A stretch of 64,000 bases of DNA, from NCBI RefSeq assembly GCF_004364125.1, contig NZ_SNZV01000008.1, positions 62,001 to 126,000 of the forward strand, written 5' to 3'. Within the stretch, counting starts at the first letter, position 1; every line of letters starts with the position of its first letter. The notes under the pieces were generated by a model that worked only from the letters and a program-made list of their open reading frames with translations, searched no databases and was not told the DNA's origin. The position numbers were made by a program, and so were the translations under genes. The stretch is from Sphingobacterium paludis (GTDB lineage Bacteria > Bacteroidota > Bacteroidia > Sphingobacteriales > Sphingobacteriaceae). Shown one piece after another: positions 1-7,917 of this stretch.

Positions 1-2
1 TT

Positions 3-566
3 CAGATCTATGCTCCTTTCTCGGGCACGGTCAATAAAGTGTTCGTCAATACCGGCCAATATGTGACGCCGACGGATATTATTTGCGAGCTTATTGATCC
101 CCGCGGCTTTATACTCCAGCTCAATACCTTCGAGAAAAATTTACCTGGACTCCAAAACGGTCAAAAAATAGCGGCCTACACCAACGATAACCCAAAAGCC
201 AAAAGTACGGCAACCATCATCAACCGGGTCTCGAGCCTTGACGACGACGGCGCTGGTATTATCTATGCCACGCTTGATCAACCTAACCCCACCTGGGTAA
301 CGGGCACCTATGTCAACGCCGATGTTGCCGTCAACAATTACATCGTAAACAGCCTGCCACAACGCAGTGTTGTTTCATTCGAAAACAAGCAATATGTGTT
401 TGTGAAAACGGGTGAATCCTCTTTCCAGTTGCATGCCGTGGACATAGGCGAAAGCAGCGATGGTCGAGTAGAGATACGGAACCCAGCGCAATTAGCCGAC
501 ATGCCCATTGTCCAGAAAGGTGCTTATGACCTGTTAATGGCGATGAAAAACAAACCTGAAGAATAA
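3..566 (+). CDS. RND efflux periplasmic adaptor (HlyD/CusB type), 3' part only
   Basis: This is the C-terminal part of a membrane-fusion protein that joins an inner-membrane RND pump to an outer-membrane channel. The gene begins before the window: the frame is open from base 3, and the first visible residues (APFSGTVNKVFVNTGQYV) are the end of the biotinyl-lipoyl-like hairpin domain. A beta-barrel and membrane-proximal domain follow, and the gene ends at a TAA. The GTG at 39 is only an internal codon and not a start. The substrate cannot be told; CzcB/CusB-like metal or drug pumps are both possible. The partner genes must lie upstream, because the next gene to the right is unrelated and on the other strand. 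Confidence 0.85.
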   Translation, partial: QIYAPFSGTVNKVFVNTGQYVTPTDIICELIDPRGFILQLNTFEKNLPGLQNGQKIAAYTNDNPKAKSTATIINRVSSLDDDGAGIIYATLDQPNPTWVTGTYVNADVAVNNYIVNSLPQRSVVSFENKQYVFVKTGESSFQLHAVDIGESSDGRVEIRNPAQLADMPIVQKGAYDLLMAMKNKPEE

Positions 567-688
567 AGGTGAGCTTATCCTCTGCTTAAGCTTTTGGCGG
601 AGGATAGGCTGTTCTGGTGTTTACGTCTTACCGACCAACGTATGCAAATAACCTTTGATATCTTAAGCATCAATTACTCAGAAAAACC

Positions 689-1138
689 CTACACATCATT
701 TAAGGAATCAATACCTTGATCTTTTAATTTTTCTAAAGCGGCTTTCATGGCCATCACTTGGTCAGGGGGATGGCCTTTCCAAATGGTTACTTCGCCAACA
801 ACGCAAAAAGGCGCTGTAGAGCGGCAGGATTTTGTGGGGTTGCCCGGAAATTTCTTATCCGTAAGGTCCGGATCATCTTCAATATTTCCAAGAGGCTCGA
901 CTAAGTATATGCGTTCTCGGCCGTCGCCAAAAGCAAGCTCTGCTCCCCAGATTGCTGCATCCAGCGTAGCCGATAAGAAGATGTATTTTGCCTGTTTCCG
1001 GCGACCGTAATTGGAATGAAAGCCAGCTTCAATAAGATCTCCTATACGCAGATCAGCCTTCGTACCGTGAAAATAGGTTTGTGCAAAAGCCGTTGCCCCT
1101 TTTTCTGTCTGTTGCAGTTCCGTTCGCTGTTCTTCCAT
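689..1138 (-). CDS. arr: NAD(+)--rifampin ADP-ribosyltransferase (Arr)
   Basis: The product transfers ADP-ribose from NAD+ to the C23 hydroxyl of rifamycins and inactivates them in the cytoplasm. At 149 aa it matches the usual Arr length of about 140-150 aa. It carries the family landmarks: YFHGTKADLRIGDL with the NAD-binding His24, an IFLSA strand, a WGAELA segment and the block EDDPDLTDKKFPGNP with the acidic catalytic-site residues Asp88/Asp89, followed by VGEVTIWKGHPP. It resembles Arr-2 closely by eye over the whole length. It lies 23 bp downstream of a VOC/bleomycin-resistance-like gene on the same strand, so the two are probably co-transcribed. No integrase or IS lies next to it, which suggests a resident chromosomal gene. 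Confidence 0.93.
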   Translation of the reverse strand: MEEQRTELQQTEKGATAFAQTYFHGTKADLRIGDLIEAGFHSNYGRRKQAKYIFLSATLDAAIWGAELAFGDGRERIYLVEPLGNIEDDPDLTDKKFPGNPTKSCRSTAPFCVVGEVTIWKGHPPDQVMAMKAALEKLKDQGIDSLNDV

Positions 1139-1161
1139 TTCAAAAGTAGTATATGGATAGA

Positions 1162-1548
1162 TTAAGACGACGCGTCTTGCCCGAAGGTCAACAAATTGTT
1201 ATCCGGATCGAGCAACGAAAACTCTTGCTGGCCCCAAGGTTTTGTTTCTAAATGTCCATTCGGATGAATAGGAATGTTATGCTCTAAAAGCCATTGGTAA
1301 AAATCGTCGATATGCTGTGTCCGCAAGTAGATCTGTCCATAGTTTTGCGTTGGATCGAGTTCCGCGAAGGCAAAGAAGTGGATTTCAATATGGTCCTTTT
1401 TGATTAACAAATAATCGCCGTAGTCTGCGATTTCGCTGAACCCCAATTGCTGCAGGTAAAAGGCTTTTGTAGCAGTTTTATCGCGCATGGGTAGTTTAGG
1501 AATAATAGCTGTCAGCATATCTTTTTGCGTTGGTGAATACAATTGCAT
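1162..1548 (-). CDS. VOC-family protein, bleomycin-resistance/glyoxalase-like
   Basis: This is a small VOC-fold protein (paired beta-alpha-beta-beta-beta modules). The domain opens with MLTAIIPKLPMRDKTATKAFY and closes with LLDPDNNLLTFGQ, the pattern of bleomycin-resistance-like binding proteins, which form dimers and sequester a drug rather than modify it. True substrate is unknown; dioxygenases and glyoxalases share the fold. The open frame extends to 1653, but the extra N-terminal residues look non-coding. I chose the ATG at 1548; the ATG at 1518 sits exactly at the domain start and is an equal candidate. The gene is directly upstream of arr on the same strand, which suggests an antibiotic-protection pair. 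Confidence 0.8.
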   Translation of the reverse strand: MQLYSPTQKDMLTAIIPKLPMRDKTATKAFYLQQLGFSEIADYGDYLLIKKDHIEIHFFAFAELDPTQNYGQIYLRTQHIDDFYQWLLEHNIPIHPNGHLETKPWGQQEFSLLDPDNNLLTFGQDASS

Positions 1549-1801
1549 TTTGCTAGACCAATTTACGAAAAAAATGAATAGGATGACATTAGTTTTAGAG
1601 ATCTCAACGAAATGCTCCCATGATTGCTGAGCCCAACGATTGCCCCCGAACACACGCCGATGTCGTTCTACATTGAATAGTCTATATGCAGAGAAAATCC
1701 CGTTACTCGGATAATACTCTTTGAAATGAGGGATGCATGCGATCTAAAACATACACCGTATGCGTTTTATCGGGTGCCTAATGTATAAACTCGATCGGCG
1801 G

Positions 1802-2710
1802 TTAACCGAAAGATTGCCGGAATTCCAACGGGCTTTGTTTGGTCTTGATCTTAAAGAGCTTGCTGAAACTCTGCGAATGCTCAAAACCTAATTCGTATGC
1901 AATTTCAGAAACTGACAACTCGGTTGTAGACAACTTTTCCTTTGCTTTTTCAATAAGTTTTTCGTGAATGTGTTGCTGTGTGGTTTGCCCTGTTAATTGC
2001 TTCAATAACGTTCCCAAATATTTGCTGGAAATATGCAATGTTTCTGCTATGAATTGCACCGTGGGCAACCCCTTCGACAGTAAATCTTCCTTCTCGAAGT
2101 AGTCGTCCAAGACGCTTTCCAAACGTTCTAGCACTTTGTGGTTTGTTATTTTTCGGGTGATGAATTGCCGCTCATAAAAGCGTTGCGCATAGGTGAACAT
2201 CAATTCCAATTGGGCAATAATAACGTCTTGACTAAATTTATCGATATGCGCATGATATTCAGCCTTTATATTTTCAACAATGCTATTTATGAGCATCTCT
2301 TCTTTATCAGAGAGAAAAAGTGCTTCATTGGTGGCGTAACCAAAGTATTCGTATTGTTTAATCTTCTTTGCCAAGGCTGTATTCCACAAAAAATCAGGAT
2401 GAATAAACAGCATCCAACCTTCCAGATTGGGGGGCAATCCTCCCTCCTCGCCGCGCAAGATTTGCCCCGGAGACATAAATGCCATTAACCCTTCATCGAA
2501 ATCATATTTTTGCTGTCCATAAAGTAAGTTATTGCAACCACGTTTCAATGACACGGTGTAGAAGTCGAAAATCACAGCGTTGATATCCGAATGGTTTTTG
2601 AATGTTGAGACATCCACCATACTAATAAGGGGGTGATGTGGCTTTTCAAGGCCTGCTATGCGATGGCCCTCGGTTATCGTTTTTACCCGATATGGAGTTT
2701 GCGCTTTCAT
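1802..2710 (-). CDS. AraC-family transcriptional regulator
   Basis: The 302-aa protein has an N-terminal cupin-like sensing region (roughly residues 25-170) and a C-terminal double helix-turn-helix domain of AraC type (about 200-300). The second HTH is typical: LSVSEIAYELGFEHSQSFSKLFKIKTKQSPLEFRQ region. It is a paralogue of the regulator at 16085-17005, sharing blocks such as KPHHPLIS near the N-terminus and the IAYELGFEH motif. Its start overlaps the stop of the upstream membrane-protein gene by 4 bp, so the two are translationally coupled. By its position it probably controls the adjacent SDR/DUF2147 genes; the inducer is unknown. Confidence 0.9.
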   Translation of the reverse strand: MKAQTPYRVKTITEGHRIAGLEKPHHPLISMVDVSTFKNHSDINAVIFDFYTVSLKRGCNNLLYGQQKYDFDEGLMAFMSPGQILRGEEGGLPPNLEGWMLFIHPDFLWNTALAKKIKQYEYFGYATNEALFLSDKEEMLINSIVENIKAEYHAHIDKFSQDVIIAQLELMFTYAQRFYERQFITRKITNHKVLERLESVLDDYFEKEDLLSKGLPTVQFIAETLHISSKYLGTLLKQLTGQTTQQHIHEKLIEKAKEKLSTTELSVSEIAYELGFEHSQSFSKLFKIKTKQSPLEFRQSFG

Positions 2711-3057
2711 TTTGAAAAAATAAAGGGATACTTTAATCCAATTAACAGTAGTGGTAAAGCTAAAAATGGGATTTCCAACAACGCCATTTTATAATCGCCT
2801 GCTTTCAAGGATAATGCCATAATCAGTACGATGGTAATCGCATGAAGAAGATTGGCGATAAAAAAGGTTTGCGGAAAAAATAAAAGCAAACCTATAATGA
2901 TAGAAAATACGCCGAAATAGGGCATTACCGTTTTGCTGACGCCAAGATTGGACATCATTCTTAACTGATCTGCATTGGCAGGCTGGAAAGCATCCCAACC
3001 GTGTTTGATACTTAAAAATGCAGATACCAACAAGAGCATTATGCTTACAATTTTCAT
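2707..3057 (-). CDS. Small four-helix membrane protein, DoxX-like in layout
   Basis: This 116-aa protein has four predicted hydrophobic segments: about residues 1-20, 45-62, 65-85 and 92-112. It has the size and layout of short DoxX-like or DUF-type inner-membrane proteins, but I see no diagnostic motif, so no function is given. The first segment could also act as an uncleaved signal. It overlaps the downstream AraC gene by 4 bp (ATGA) and so belongs to that transcript. The gap to the next upstream gene is about 130 bp, enough for its own promoter. Confidence 0.75.
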   Translation of the reverse strand: MKIVSIMLLLVSAFLSIKHGWDAFQPANADQLRMMSNLGVSKTVMPYFGVFSIIIGLLLFFPQTFFIANLLHAITIVLIMALSLKAGDYKMALLEIPFLALPLLLIGLKYPFIFSK

Positions 3058-3191
3058 ATGTATAGTATTTGTCGTTTAGTTTACAGATGTAATGACTAGA
3101 TTATCTCCGACGAGTTCGCTACGCCCGGTTATTTTCACGCCTTTTTATGTTCGGTGATCATAGACATTTCATACCTCTATGTATAGCTTGG

Positions 3192-3635
3192 TTACTGAAC
3201 CCTTTTAAATCTCATGGTTTTTCCCAATAGCGAGATACCCAGATAACCGCGAAAATGAAGCTCGTCTTCTGTTTTTAGTTTGGCTTGCAAGCTATAGGTA
3301 TCACCATCAGTAGGATTATACAGTTTACCACCCTTATATTCTCCATTGTCGTATTTTAGGTTTGTGATATTGACAATCCCTTGCCTTGAACGACTTTGCA
3401 AAGCCTTACTCGGGTTGTTAAAATCTAGTTTTGGAGTTTTACCATCCGCCTCAAACATATTGGAAGCCCACAGCAATTTACCAAAATATTTCCCGTCAGA
3501 CTTAAAAATATTAAATTTCAGTTTCACCTCAGCATCCATGCTTTCCCAATTTCCAACAATTTTATCAGCCGGTTGCTGCGCAAAACTTGCGAGCGAAACG
3601 AATAGCAACAAGGTGATATAGACGATCTTTCTCAT
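3192..3635 (-). CDS. DUF2147 family exported protein
   Basis: The 147-aa protein starts with a clear Sec signal peptide (MRKIVYITLLLFVSLASFAQ) and continues with the DUF2147 pattern: IVGNWES near the mature N-terminus, GKYFGKLLWAS in the middle, then LKYDNGEYKGGKLYNPTDGDTY and LHFRGYLGISLLGKTMRFKR at the end. DUF2147 proteins are small, mostly beta proteins of the periplasm or outer membrane of Bacteroidota and Proteobacteria with no settled biochemical role. The start codon overlaps the stop of the upstream SDR gene by 4 bp, so the two are co-translated. Confidence 0.88.
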   Translation of the reverse strand: MRKIVYITLLLFVSLASFAQQPADKIVGNWESMDAEVKLKFNIFKSDGKYFGKLLWASNMFEADGKTPKLDFNNPSKALQSRSRQGIVNITNLKYDNGEYKGGKLYNPTDGDTYSLQAKLKTEDELHFRGYLGISLLGKTMRFKRVQ

Positions 3636-4417
3636 TGTGTATTGCGTTTTAATTTTTTAATTGCTTTGAATTCGCCATGTCCGAAGTTCAATAAAACATT
3701 CGGCATAAGCCTGCTGGCAAATTTGATAACGCGGATCATAAACGGTTTCAGCTCTTTCTTATCTTTTAACATCCCGCTGATCGCTATTTTAACCATGTCA
3801 TCCGCATTCATCATCATGCTCTCGTTGGGTTGCTTTACCCAATCTTCCTGCAATTTGGTTTTTACACCCGGAGGAATCATTTCAAAAACCTTAACCGAAG
3901 TATCTTGCAACTGTAAGCGCAAAGACTGGGTGTAAGCTCGTACACCTGCTTTTGTAGCGCTATATATAGGTGCTGCCGAATAGCTCATAAAAGCAATCCC
4001 TGACGACACATTGACAATACCGGCAGACTTTTTGGTAAGAAGATGGGGCAGAAATTGATGCACCATTTGAATCGTTCCTGATAGATTAGTAGCCACTTCC
4101 CGGTTTATGTTTTCCAGATCCAACGTTTGATACTGTAGATCGATCAAGCGCATCATACCCGCATTGTTAATGACGATGTTTACATCTGGGAATTGCGTTG
4201 TCACATCATGAAATAATTGTTTGATGTCTTCCGGATTGCTCACATCACTTTGAAATGTATGCACATTGGGGAACTTTTTTTTAGTTTCATCCAGCGCCTC
4301 TATCTTACGCCCTGTGGCGATAACGGTTGCTCCGATCTGTGTTAACTGCTTGACAAACGCTAAACCTAGTCCACTTGTCCCTCCTGTAATAAGGATTGTA
4401 CTATTTTTTAAATCCAT
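3632..4417 (-). CDS. SDR-family oxidoreductase (DltE-like)
   Basis: This is a classical short-chain dehydrogenase/reductase of 261 aa. The NAD(P)-binding glycine motif TGGTSGLG lies near the N-terminus, NNAG follows in the middle (VINNAGMMR), and the catalytic Tyr-Lys is in YSATKAG after a Ser-rich strand (NVSSGIAF). The sequence type is that of the DltE/YbbO-like SDRs; the substrate is unknown. I chose the ATG at 4417, which begins MDLKNSTILITGG; the longer frame to 4450 adds residues not part of the fold. It heads a minus-strand cluster with DUF2147 and probably the membrane protein and AraC genes. The same AraC-SDR pairing recurs at 16-18 kb. Confidence 0.88.
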   Translation of the reverse strand: MDLKNSTILITGGTSGLGLAFVKQLTQIGATVIATGRKIEALDETKKKFPNVHTFQSDVSNPEDIKQLFHDVTTQFPDVNIVINNAGMMRLIDLQYQTLDLENINREVATNLSGTIQMVHQFLPHLLTKKSAGIVNVSSGIAFMSYSAAPIYSATKAGVRAYTQSLRLQLQDTSVKVFEMIPPGVKTKLQEDWVKQPNESMMMNADDMVKIAISGMLKDKKELKPFMIRVIKFASRLMPNVLLNFGHGEFKAIKKLKRNTQ

Positions 4418-4575
4418 GTTTATGCTTTTTTGATACAACAAAGTTCCCACGAATGTAGGATAAGGATGTATCCAAAAGTCGGATCGTTGTAGTAAAAAGG
4501 AATAACTATCGGTTAGTCACTGTAATCACGCTATATTTAAATTCAATTTTTTTAGAATTTTTACAAAGGATTTTA

Positions 4576-4583
4576 TAGCTTTG
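4576..4583 (+). promoter_or_regulatory. Possible Bacteroidota -7 box (TAGCTTTG)
   Basis: TAGCTTTG matches the Bacteroidota -7 consensus TAnnTTTG and lies 35 bp before the lipoprotein gene at 4619. The -33 element is weak (a T-rich stretch), so the call is tentative. Confidence 0.4.
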
Positions 4584-4618
4584 TCGCAACTAGATTATCA
4601 TACTATACTACCAAAAAG

Positions 4619-5542
4619 ATGAAACCATTTGCTTTTTTGATCGTACTTTTTTTTGTTATAGGTTGTAAAAAAGGGAGTAATTTGCCGGACGAGGACGCTG
4701 GCAAAATAGCAGCAAACGCCTTTTCTTACATCAATCCTCAAGGTACGCCATTTGCAGATTCCATTATTGTATTACCGCCTTCTGGCTACCTCGTCAATAG
4801 CAACAATCCACATCAAGTTTTTTCGGGTTCAACATTCGTCAGCAAGCCGTATTGGGAGACCGTATCAGGGAATAAGCTCTATCCGGACAGCGATATTTTT
4901 GTGCAATGGAAAGTCAAAGATCTAGCCAGTGAAAAGGTAGTGAAAACAGATACCACGACCGATATACAATTGGATCTCTTTGAAATAGGCAAATATAAGT
5001 TAACACAATACCTCTATGCCAATGCAGAAAATAGAAGAAGTGCTATACTCGCCTTGGATTCGGCATCAAAGATCATCGAGGTTGTCAACTCGAGGGAAAT
5101 AGATTCCATCATGATCGACACCTTGGGTTTTGCCAGTCCATATCTGCATGCAGGATTGGATCCCAATGCGCCTGTTGATGTTTTTGTTTCCATTTATAAA
5201 GATCGAGCTGACCTGGAGAATCAACAACCTCCGCTATTCCAATCGGCAAGTTTAAAAGGCATTGCATTCGGAGCAAAGCATTTGAAATTTGAGATTCCGG
5301 ACCTTAGTTTTAGTCCCAGCTTTATCCGCCGAAGGGATATTAACGAAGGTATTTTATTGCAACTCAATGTGCAACAAGGGGGAAAAACGTACACGCTTTT
5401 GGATAACGAACATGGCTACATTGTCCAAACCTTACAGACCGGTTATTTATCAAACGACAACAGTAGTTTACTGGAAGAATTACGTCTAAGATTTCAGTCT
5501 ACAAGCTTGAGGATTAATACATCATTTACGTTTAAGAACTAG
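4619..5542 (+). CDS. Uncharacterised secreted lipoprotein
   Basis: A 307-aa protein with a lipoprotein signal (hydrophobic run ending in FVIGC, with Cys16 followed by KKGSN), so it should be acylated and held in the outer or inner membrane facing the periplasm. The rest is mostly beta-strand-like with an immunoglobulin-type feel (IFVQWKVKDLASEKVVKTDTT), but I do not recognise a named domain. It is a single gene flanked by minus-strand genes, with a plausible TAnnTTTG promoter just upstream, so it is probably monocistronic. Confidence 0.8.
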   Translation: MKPFAFLIVLFFVIGCKKGSNLPDEDAGKIAANAFSYINPQGTPFADSIIVLPPSGYLVNSNNPHQVFSGSTFVSKPYWETVSGNKLYPDSDIFVQWKVKDLASEKVVKTDTTTDIQLDLFEIGKYKLTQYLYANAENRRSAILALDSASKIIEVVNSREIDSIMIDTLGFASPYLHAGLDPNAPVDVFVSIYKDRADLENQQPPLFQSASLKGIAFGAKHLKFEIPDLSFSPSFIRRRDINEGILLQLNVQQGGKTYTLLDNEHGYIVQTLQTGYLSNDNSSLLEELRLRFQSTSLRINTSFTFKN

Positions 5543-5705
5543 TTGCAAATTACGCTTTGTAAAGAGCTTAAATAAGAAAGTAAATCGTCGCGTAGAAGAC
5601 TAGCGCTTTCAATCAGTCACCGTTCGCATTCGAGGAAACTACCGCTCAACTCCTGCTGCATTGCTTCCAAAAAAGAAACGAATAATTACGTGTTATGGGA
5701 AAAAC

Positions 5706-6098
5706 TTACTTGACAGCGGTAGCCTCTAACTCCACGTTCATTGTTTCATTCAATCCGACTACTTCTAGTAACGTGAGCGATTGCTTCATTTCATGCTTAC
5801 GGGCGAAATCTTTGAGTAGATCAATACAGGTGGACATAAACTCTTTCGATGAGGTGGAATAGATCGTGAGTCGTACGATATCTTTACAGGCATATCCAGC
5901 TTGATTGATCACCGTCTCTAGATTGTTGATTGCCAATTTAAATTGCGTATGCATATCGGCATTACTGGAGGTGCCATCGGGGTTTACGGCGGCTTGGCCC
6001 GAAACATACAATGTGCTTTTCACCTCTTTAACCTCAACGGCTTGCACATAGCCAAGCTCATTCTGCCATTCCCAAGGGTTGATTACTGTTTTTACCAT
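5706..6098 (-). CDS. RidA/YjgF/YER057c-family protein
   Basis: This is a 130-aa RidA-like protein. RidA enzymes deaminate reactive enamine/imine intermediates from PLP enzymes; subfamily members differ in activity. Visible landmarks are LYVSGQAAVNPDG (loop near the active site), ALNNLE-like INNLETVINQAG, the VRLTIYSTS strand that carries the substrate-binding Arg, and the VELEATAV C-terminus with the conserved Glu. I chose the ATG at 6098; the longer frame to 6173 overlaps the FGE gene and has no fold value. It lies 53 bp downstream of the FGE gene on the same strand and may be the last gene of the sulfatase operon or independent. Confidence 0.87.
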   Translation of the reverse strand: MVKTVINPWEWQNELGYVQAVEVKEVKSTLYVSGQAAVNPDGTSSNADMHTQFKLAINNLETVINQAGYACKDIVRLTIYSTSSKEFMSTCIDLLKDFARKHEMKQSLTLLEVVGLNETMNVELEATAVK

Positions 6099-6151
6099 AA
6101 CGTGCTTTTTAAAAGAAGAACAACGGAGTATCACGTTCGTTTCTTGTACAC

Positions 6152-7225
6152 TCACTTTACATCTTTCACACATCGGAAGCCGACATGATTTGTCGTGCTG
6201 CTTATTTCCCCTTTACCTCTTGCTCCAGCCTTATAGCGTTCGCAATACTGATCACTACAGAGAAAAGATCCGCCACGCTGGACGCGCTTCACGGCATCGG
6301 GCTCTTGGGGATCATATGATAAAGAGGGGCCTTTTGGATTGTTGGTTTGCGCCACATCATAGCTTGGCTGATAGAAATCAGCACACCACTCCCACACATT
6401 GCCAGACAGGTCATAAAGCCCGTAGGCATTGGCCGGAAATGATTTTACAGGTGCTGTCGTCTCGTATCCATCTTCCTTACTATTGCCTTCCGGAAATTTC
6501 CCTTGAAAAATATTAGCCTGCCAGACACCGTTGTGTTTCAAATCGCTTCCCCAGTAAAACTCCGCGCTGGTATGTTCTCCGCCTTTAGCAGCATATTCCC
6601 ATTCAGCTTCGGTAGGTAGGCGTTTGCCCGCCCATTGTGCATAGGCTGCTGCGTCTTCGTATGCCACATGCACCACCGGATGATTTTCTCGTCCTACGAT
6701 GGTACTTTGGGGGCCTTCCGGATGTTGCCAGGAAGCACCTGCAACGTACTGCCACCAAGCAGTGTGATCTTGTAGCCCCCCTACCGGGTTGACGGCCTGA
6801 AAAACTGCTGATCCTGGAACAAGAATAGCTGGGTCTACCCCCGGAAAGTCATTCGGATCTAACGGCCGTTCCGCTACGGTGACGTAGCCCGTCTCCTGTA
6901 CAAAGCGCGCAAATTGCGCGTTCGTAACCTCATGTTCGTCTATCCAGTATGGAGACAGTTCGACACGATGAACCGCAGCGGCATCGTTAAAACGGCTACT
7001 TCCCATTTCGAACGTCCCGCCCTCCAACAAAATCATTTTCGCCGGGTCTTTTTCAATAACTGACGTGGGTTGGCTTGCCGCCTGTTTTGATAAAAGGGAT
7101 CCCCGCGACACCGCGCCTTCCACGCAACAAGAGGGTAACTCCTGTGTGTATGCCAGACCGCATAGTGCGGGGATCACTAATCCAAGTAGACTAGCTTTCC
7201 ATATAATTGTGTTGTTAGTGTTCAT
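6152..7225 (-). CDS. Secreted formylglycine-generating enzyme (FGE/SUMF1 family)
   Basis: This 357-aa protein would oxidise the sulfatase active-site cysteine to formylglycine, the catalytic residue of type I sulfatases. The domain spans about residues 60-355 (MILLEGGTFEMGS to GFRCVKDV). It has the signature SGNVWEWCADFY and, unlike many SUMF1-like relatives, both copper-binding catalytic cysteines in RGGSFLCSDQYCERY (Cys323 and Cys328 from this start), so it is likely a true FGE. The N-terminus has a hydrophobic export signal, which puts the enzyme in the periplasm. The start at 7225 overlaps the upstream thioredoxin gene by 11 bp. The operon holds its two likely substrates, both arylsulfatases with CAPTR motifs. 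Confidence 0.93.
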   Translation of the reverse strand: MNTNNTIIWKASLLGLVIPALCGLAYTQELPSCCVEGAVSRGSLLSKQAASQPTSVIEKDPAKMILLEGGTFEMGSSRFNDAAAVHRVELSPYWIDEHEVTNAQFARFVQETGYVTVAERPLDPNDFPGVDPAILVPGSAVFQAVNPVGGLQDHTAWWQYVAGASWQHPEGPQSTIVGRENHPVVHVAYEDAAAYAQWAGKRLPTEAEWEYAAKGGEHTSAEFYWGSDLKHNGVWQANIFQGKFPEGNSKEDGYETTAPVKSFPANAYGLYDLSGNVWEWCADFYQPSYDVAQTNNPKGPSLSYDPQEPDAVKRVQRGGSFLCSDQYCERYKAGARGKGEISSTTNHVGFRCVKDVK

Positions 7226-7913
7226 GCTTTGCTGACCATATTTCTTTGACTGTAGGGATGCCTGTTTTTGTCCAGATAGGTCTACCCGCTCGATACAAGA
7301 TCGTTGTCGGAATTGTTTTGATTGCATATTCTTTGATAATATCTGGATTGACATCAATCTCTACTTTGACCACGCGGATCGCTGGATCATGCTGTTGTAA
7401 AGAATCCAAAACCGGTATCACTTTTTTGCAGGGCGGGCAATAGTTAGATCCAAAATTCACGACAACATAGTCGTTGGAGAGCAGCTTGGCACGAAAGGCA
7501 TCCAAGGATATTCTTTTCGTGTTTGTGTCTGCTACAACCAACGGATAGCCAGATCCCACCCAAGCCGATATGCCGGGAGACAATACATAGAGTGTTTTAA
7601 AAGACAACTCGTTCAAACGCTGCGCAAGCCTTTGCGACCGACCGGTCTGAATGGAGTAAATAAACACTGGACTGCTTTTGTCGAGCTGACCAATCTTTTG
7701 CTCAAAATCTGCCGCTTGCTGATCGATTTGGATCGCATGTGGCAGGTGAGCTTGATCATACTCTTCTATCGATCGAGCATCGAGCACCTGCGGCGCGCTT
7801 TGCGATTGCAGGTGTTTAAAAAAGTCTGTTGCTGTAATTCGGAAATCATTGCCTTGGCCAAATCCGATCTTGGCAACAAGGCTCCATAGTAATACGAGGA
7901 TCGTTGTTTTCAT
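7215..7913 (-). CDS. Periplasmic degenerate-rhodanese + thioredoxin fusion protein
   Basis: This 232-aa protein has a signal peptide (residues 1-20), a rhodanese-like domain (about 25-125) and a thioredoxin domain (about 135-230). The rhodanese loop reads YSIQTGRS, with Ser87 where the catalytic sulfur-carrying Cys should be, so the domain cannot work as a sulfurtransferase. The thioredoxin site is intact: NFGSNYCPPCKK with Cys159 and Cys162, and a cis-Pro strand IKTIPTTILY. It sits 4 bp after the sulfatase stop and overlaps FGE by 11 bp, so it is part of the sulfatase operon. I infer a role in redox supply or folding for FGE or the sulfatases; this is not proven by sequence. The ATG at 7913 was preferred because it begins the signal peptide. 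Confidence 0.88.
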   Translation of the reverse strand: MKTTILVLLWSLVAKIGFGQGNDFRITATDFFKHLQSQSAPQVLDARSIEEYDQAHLPHAIQIDQQAADFEQKIGQLDKSSPVFIYSIQTGRSQRLAQRLNELSFKTLYVLSPGISAWVGSGYPLVVADTNTKRISLDAFRAKLLSNDYVVVNFGSNYCPPCKKVIPVLDSLQQHDPAIRVVKVEIDVNPDIIKEYAIKTIPTTILYRAGRPIWTKTGIPTVKEIWSAKHEH

Positions 7914-7917
7914 AGCA

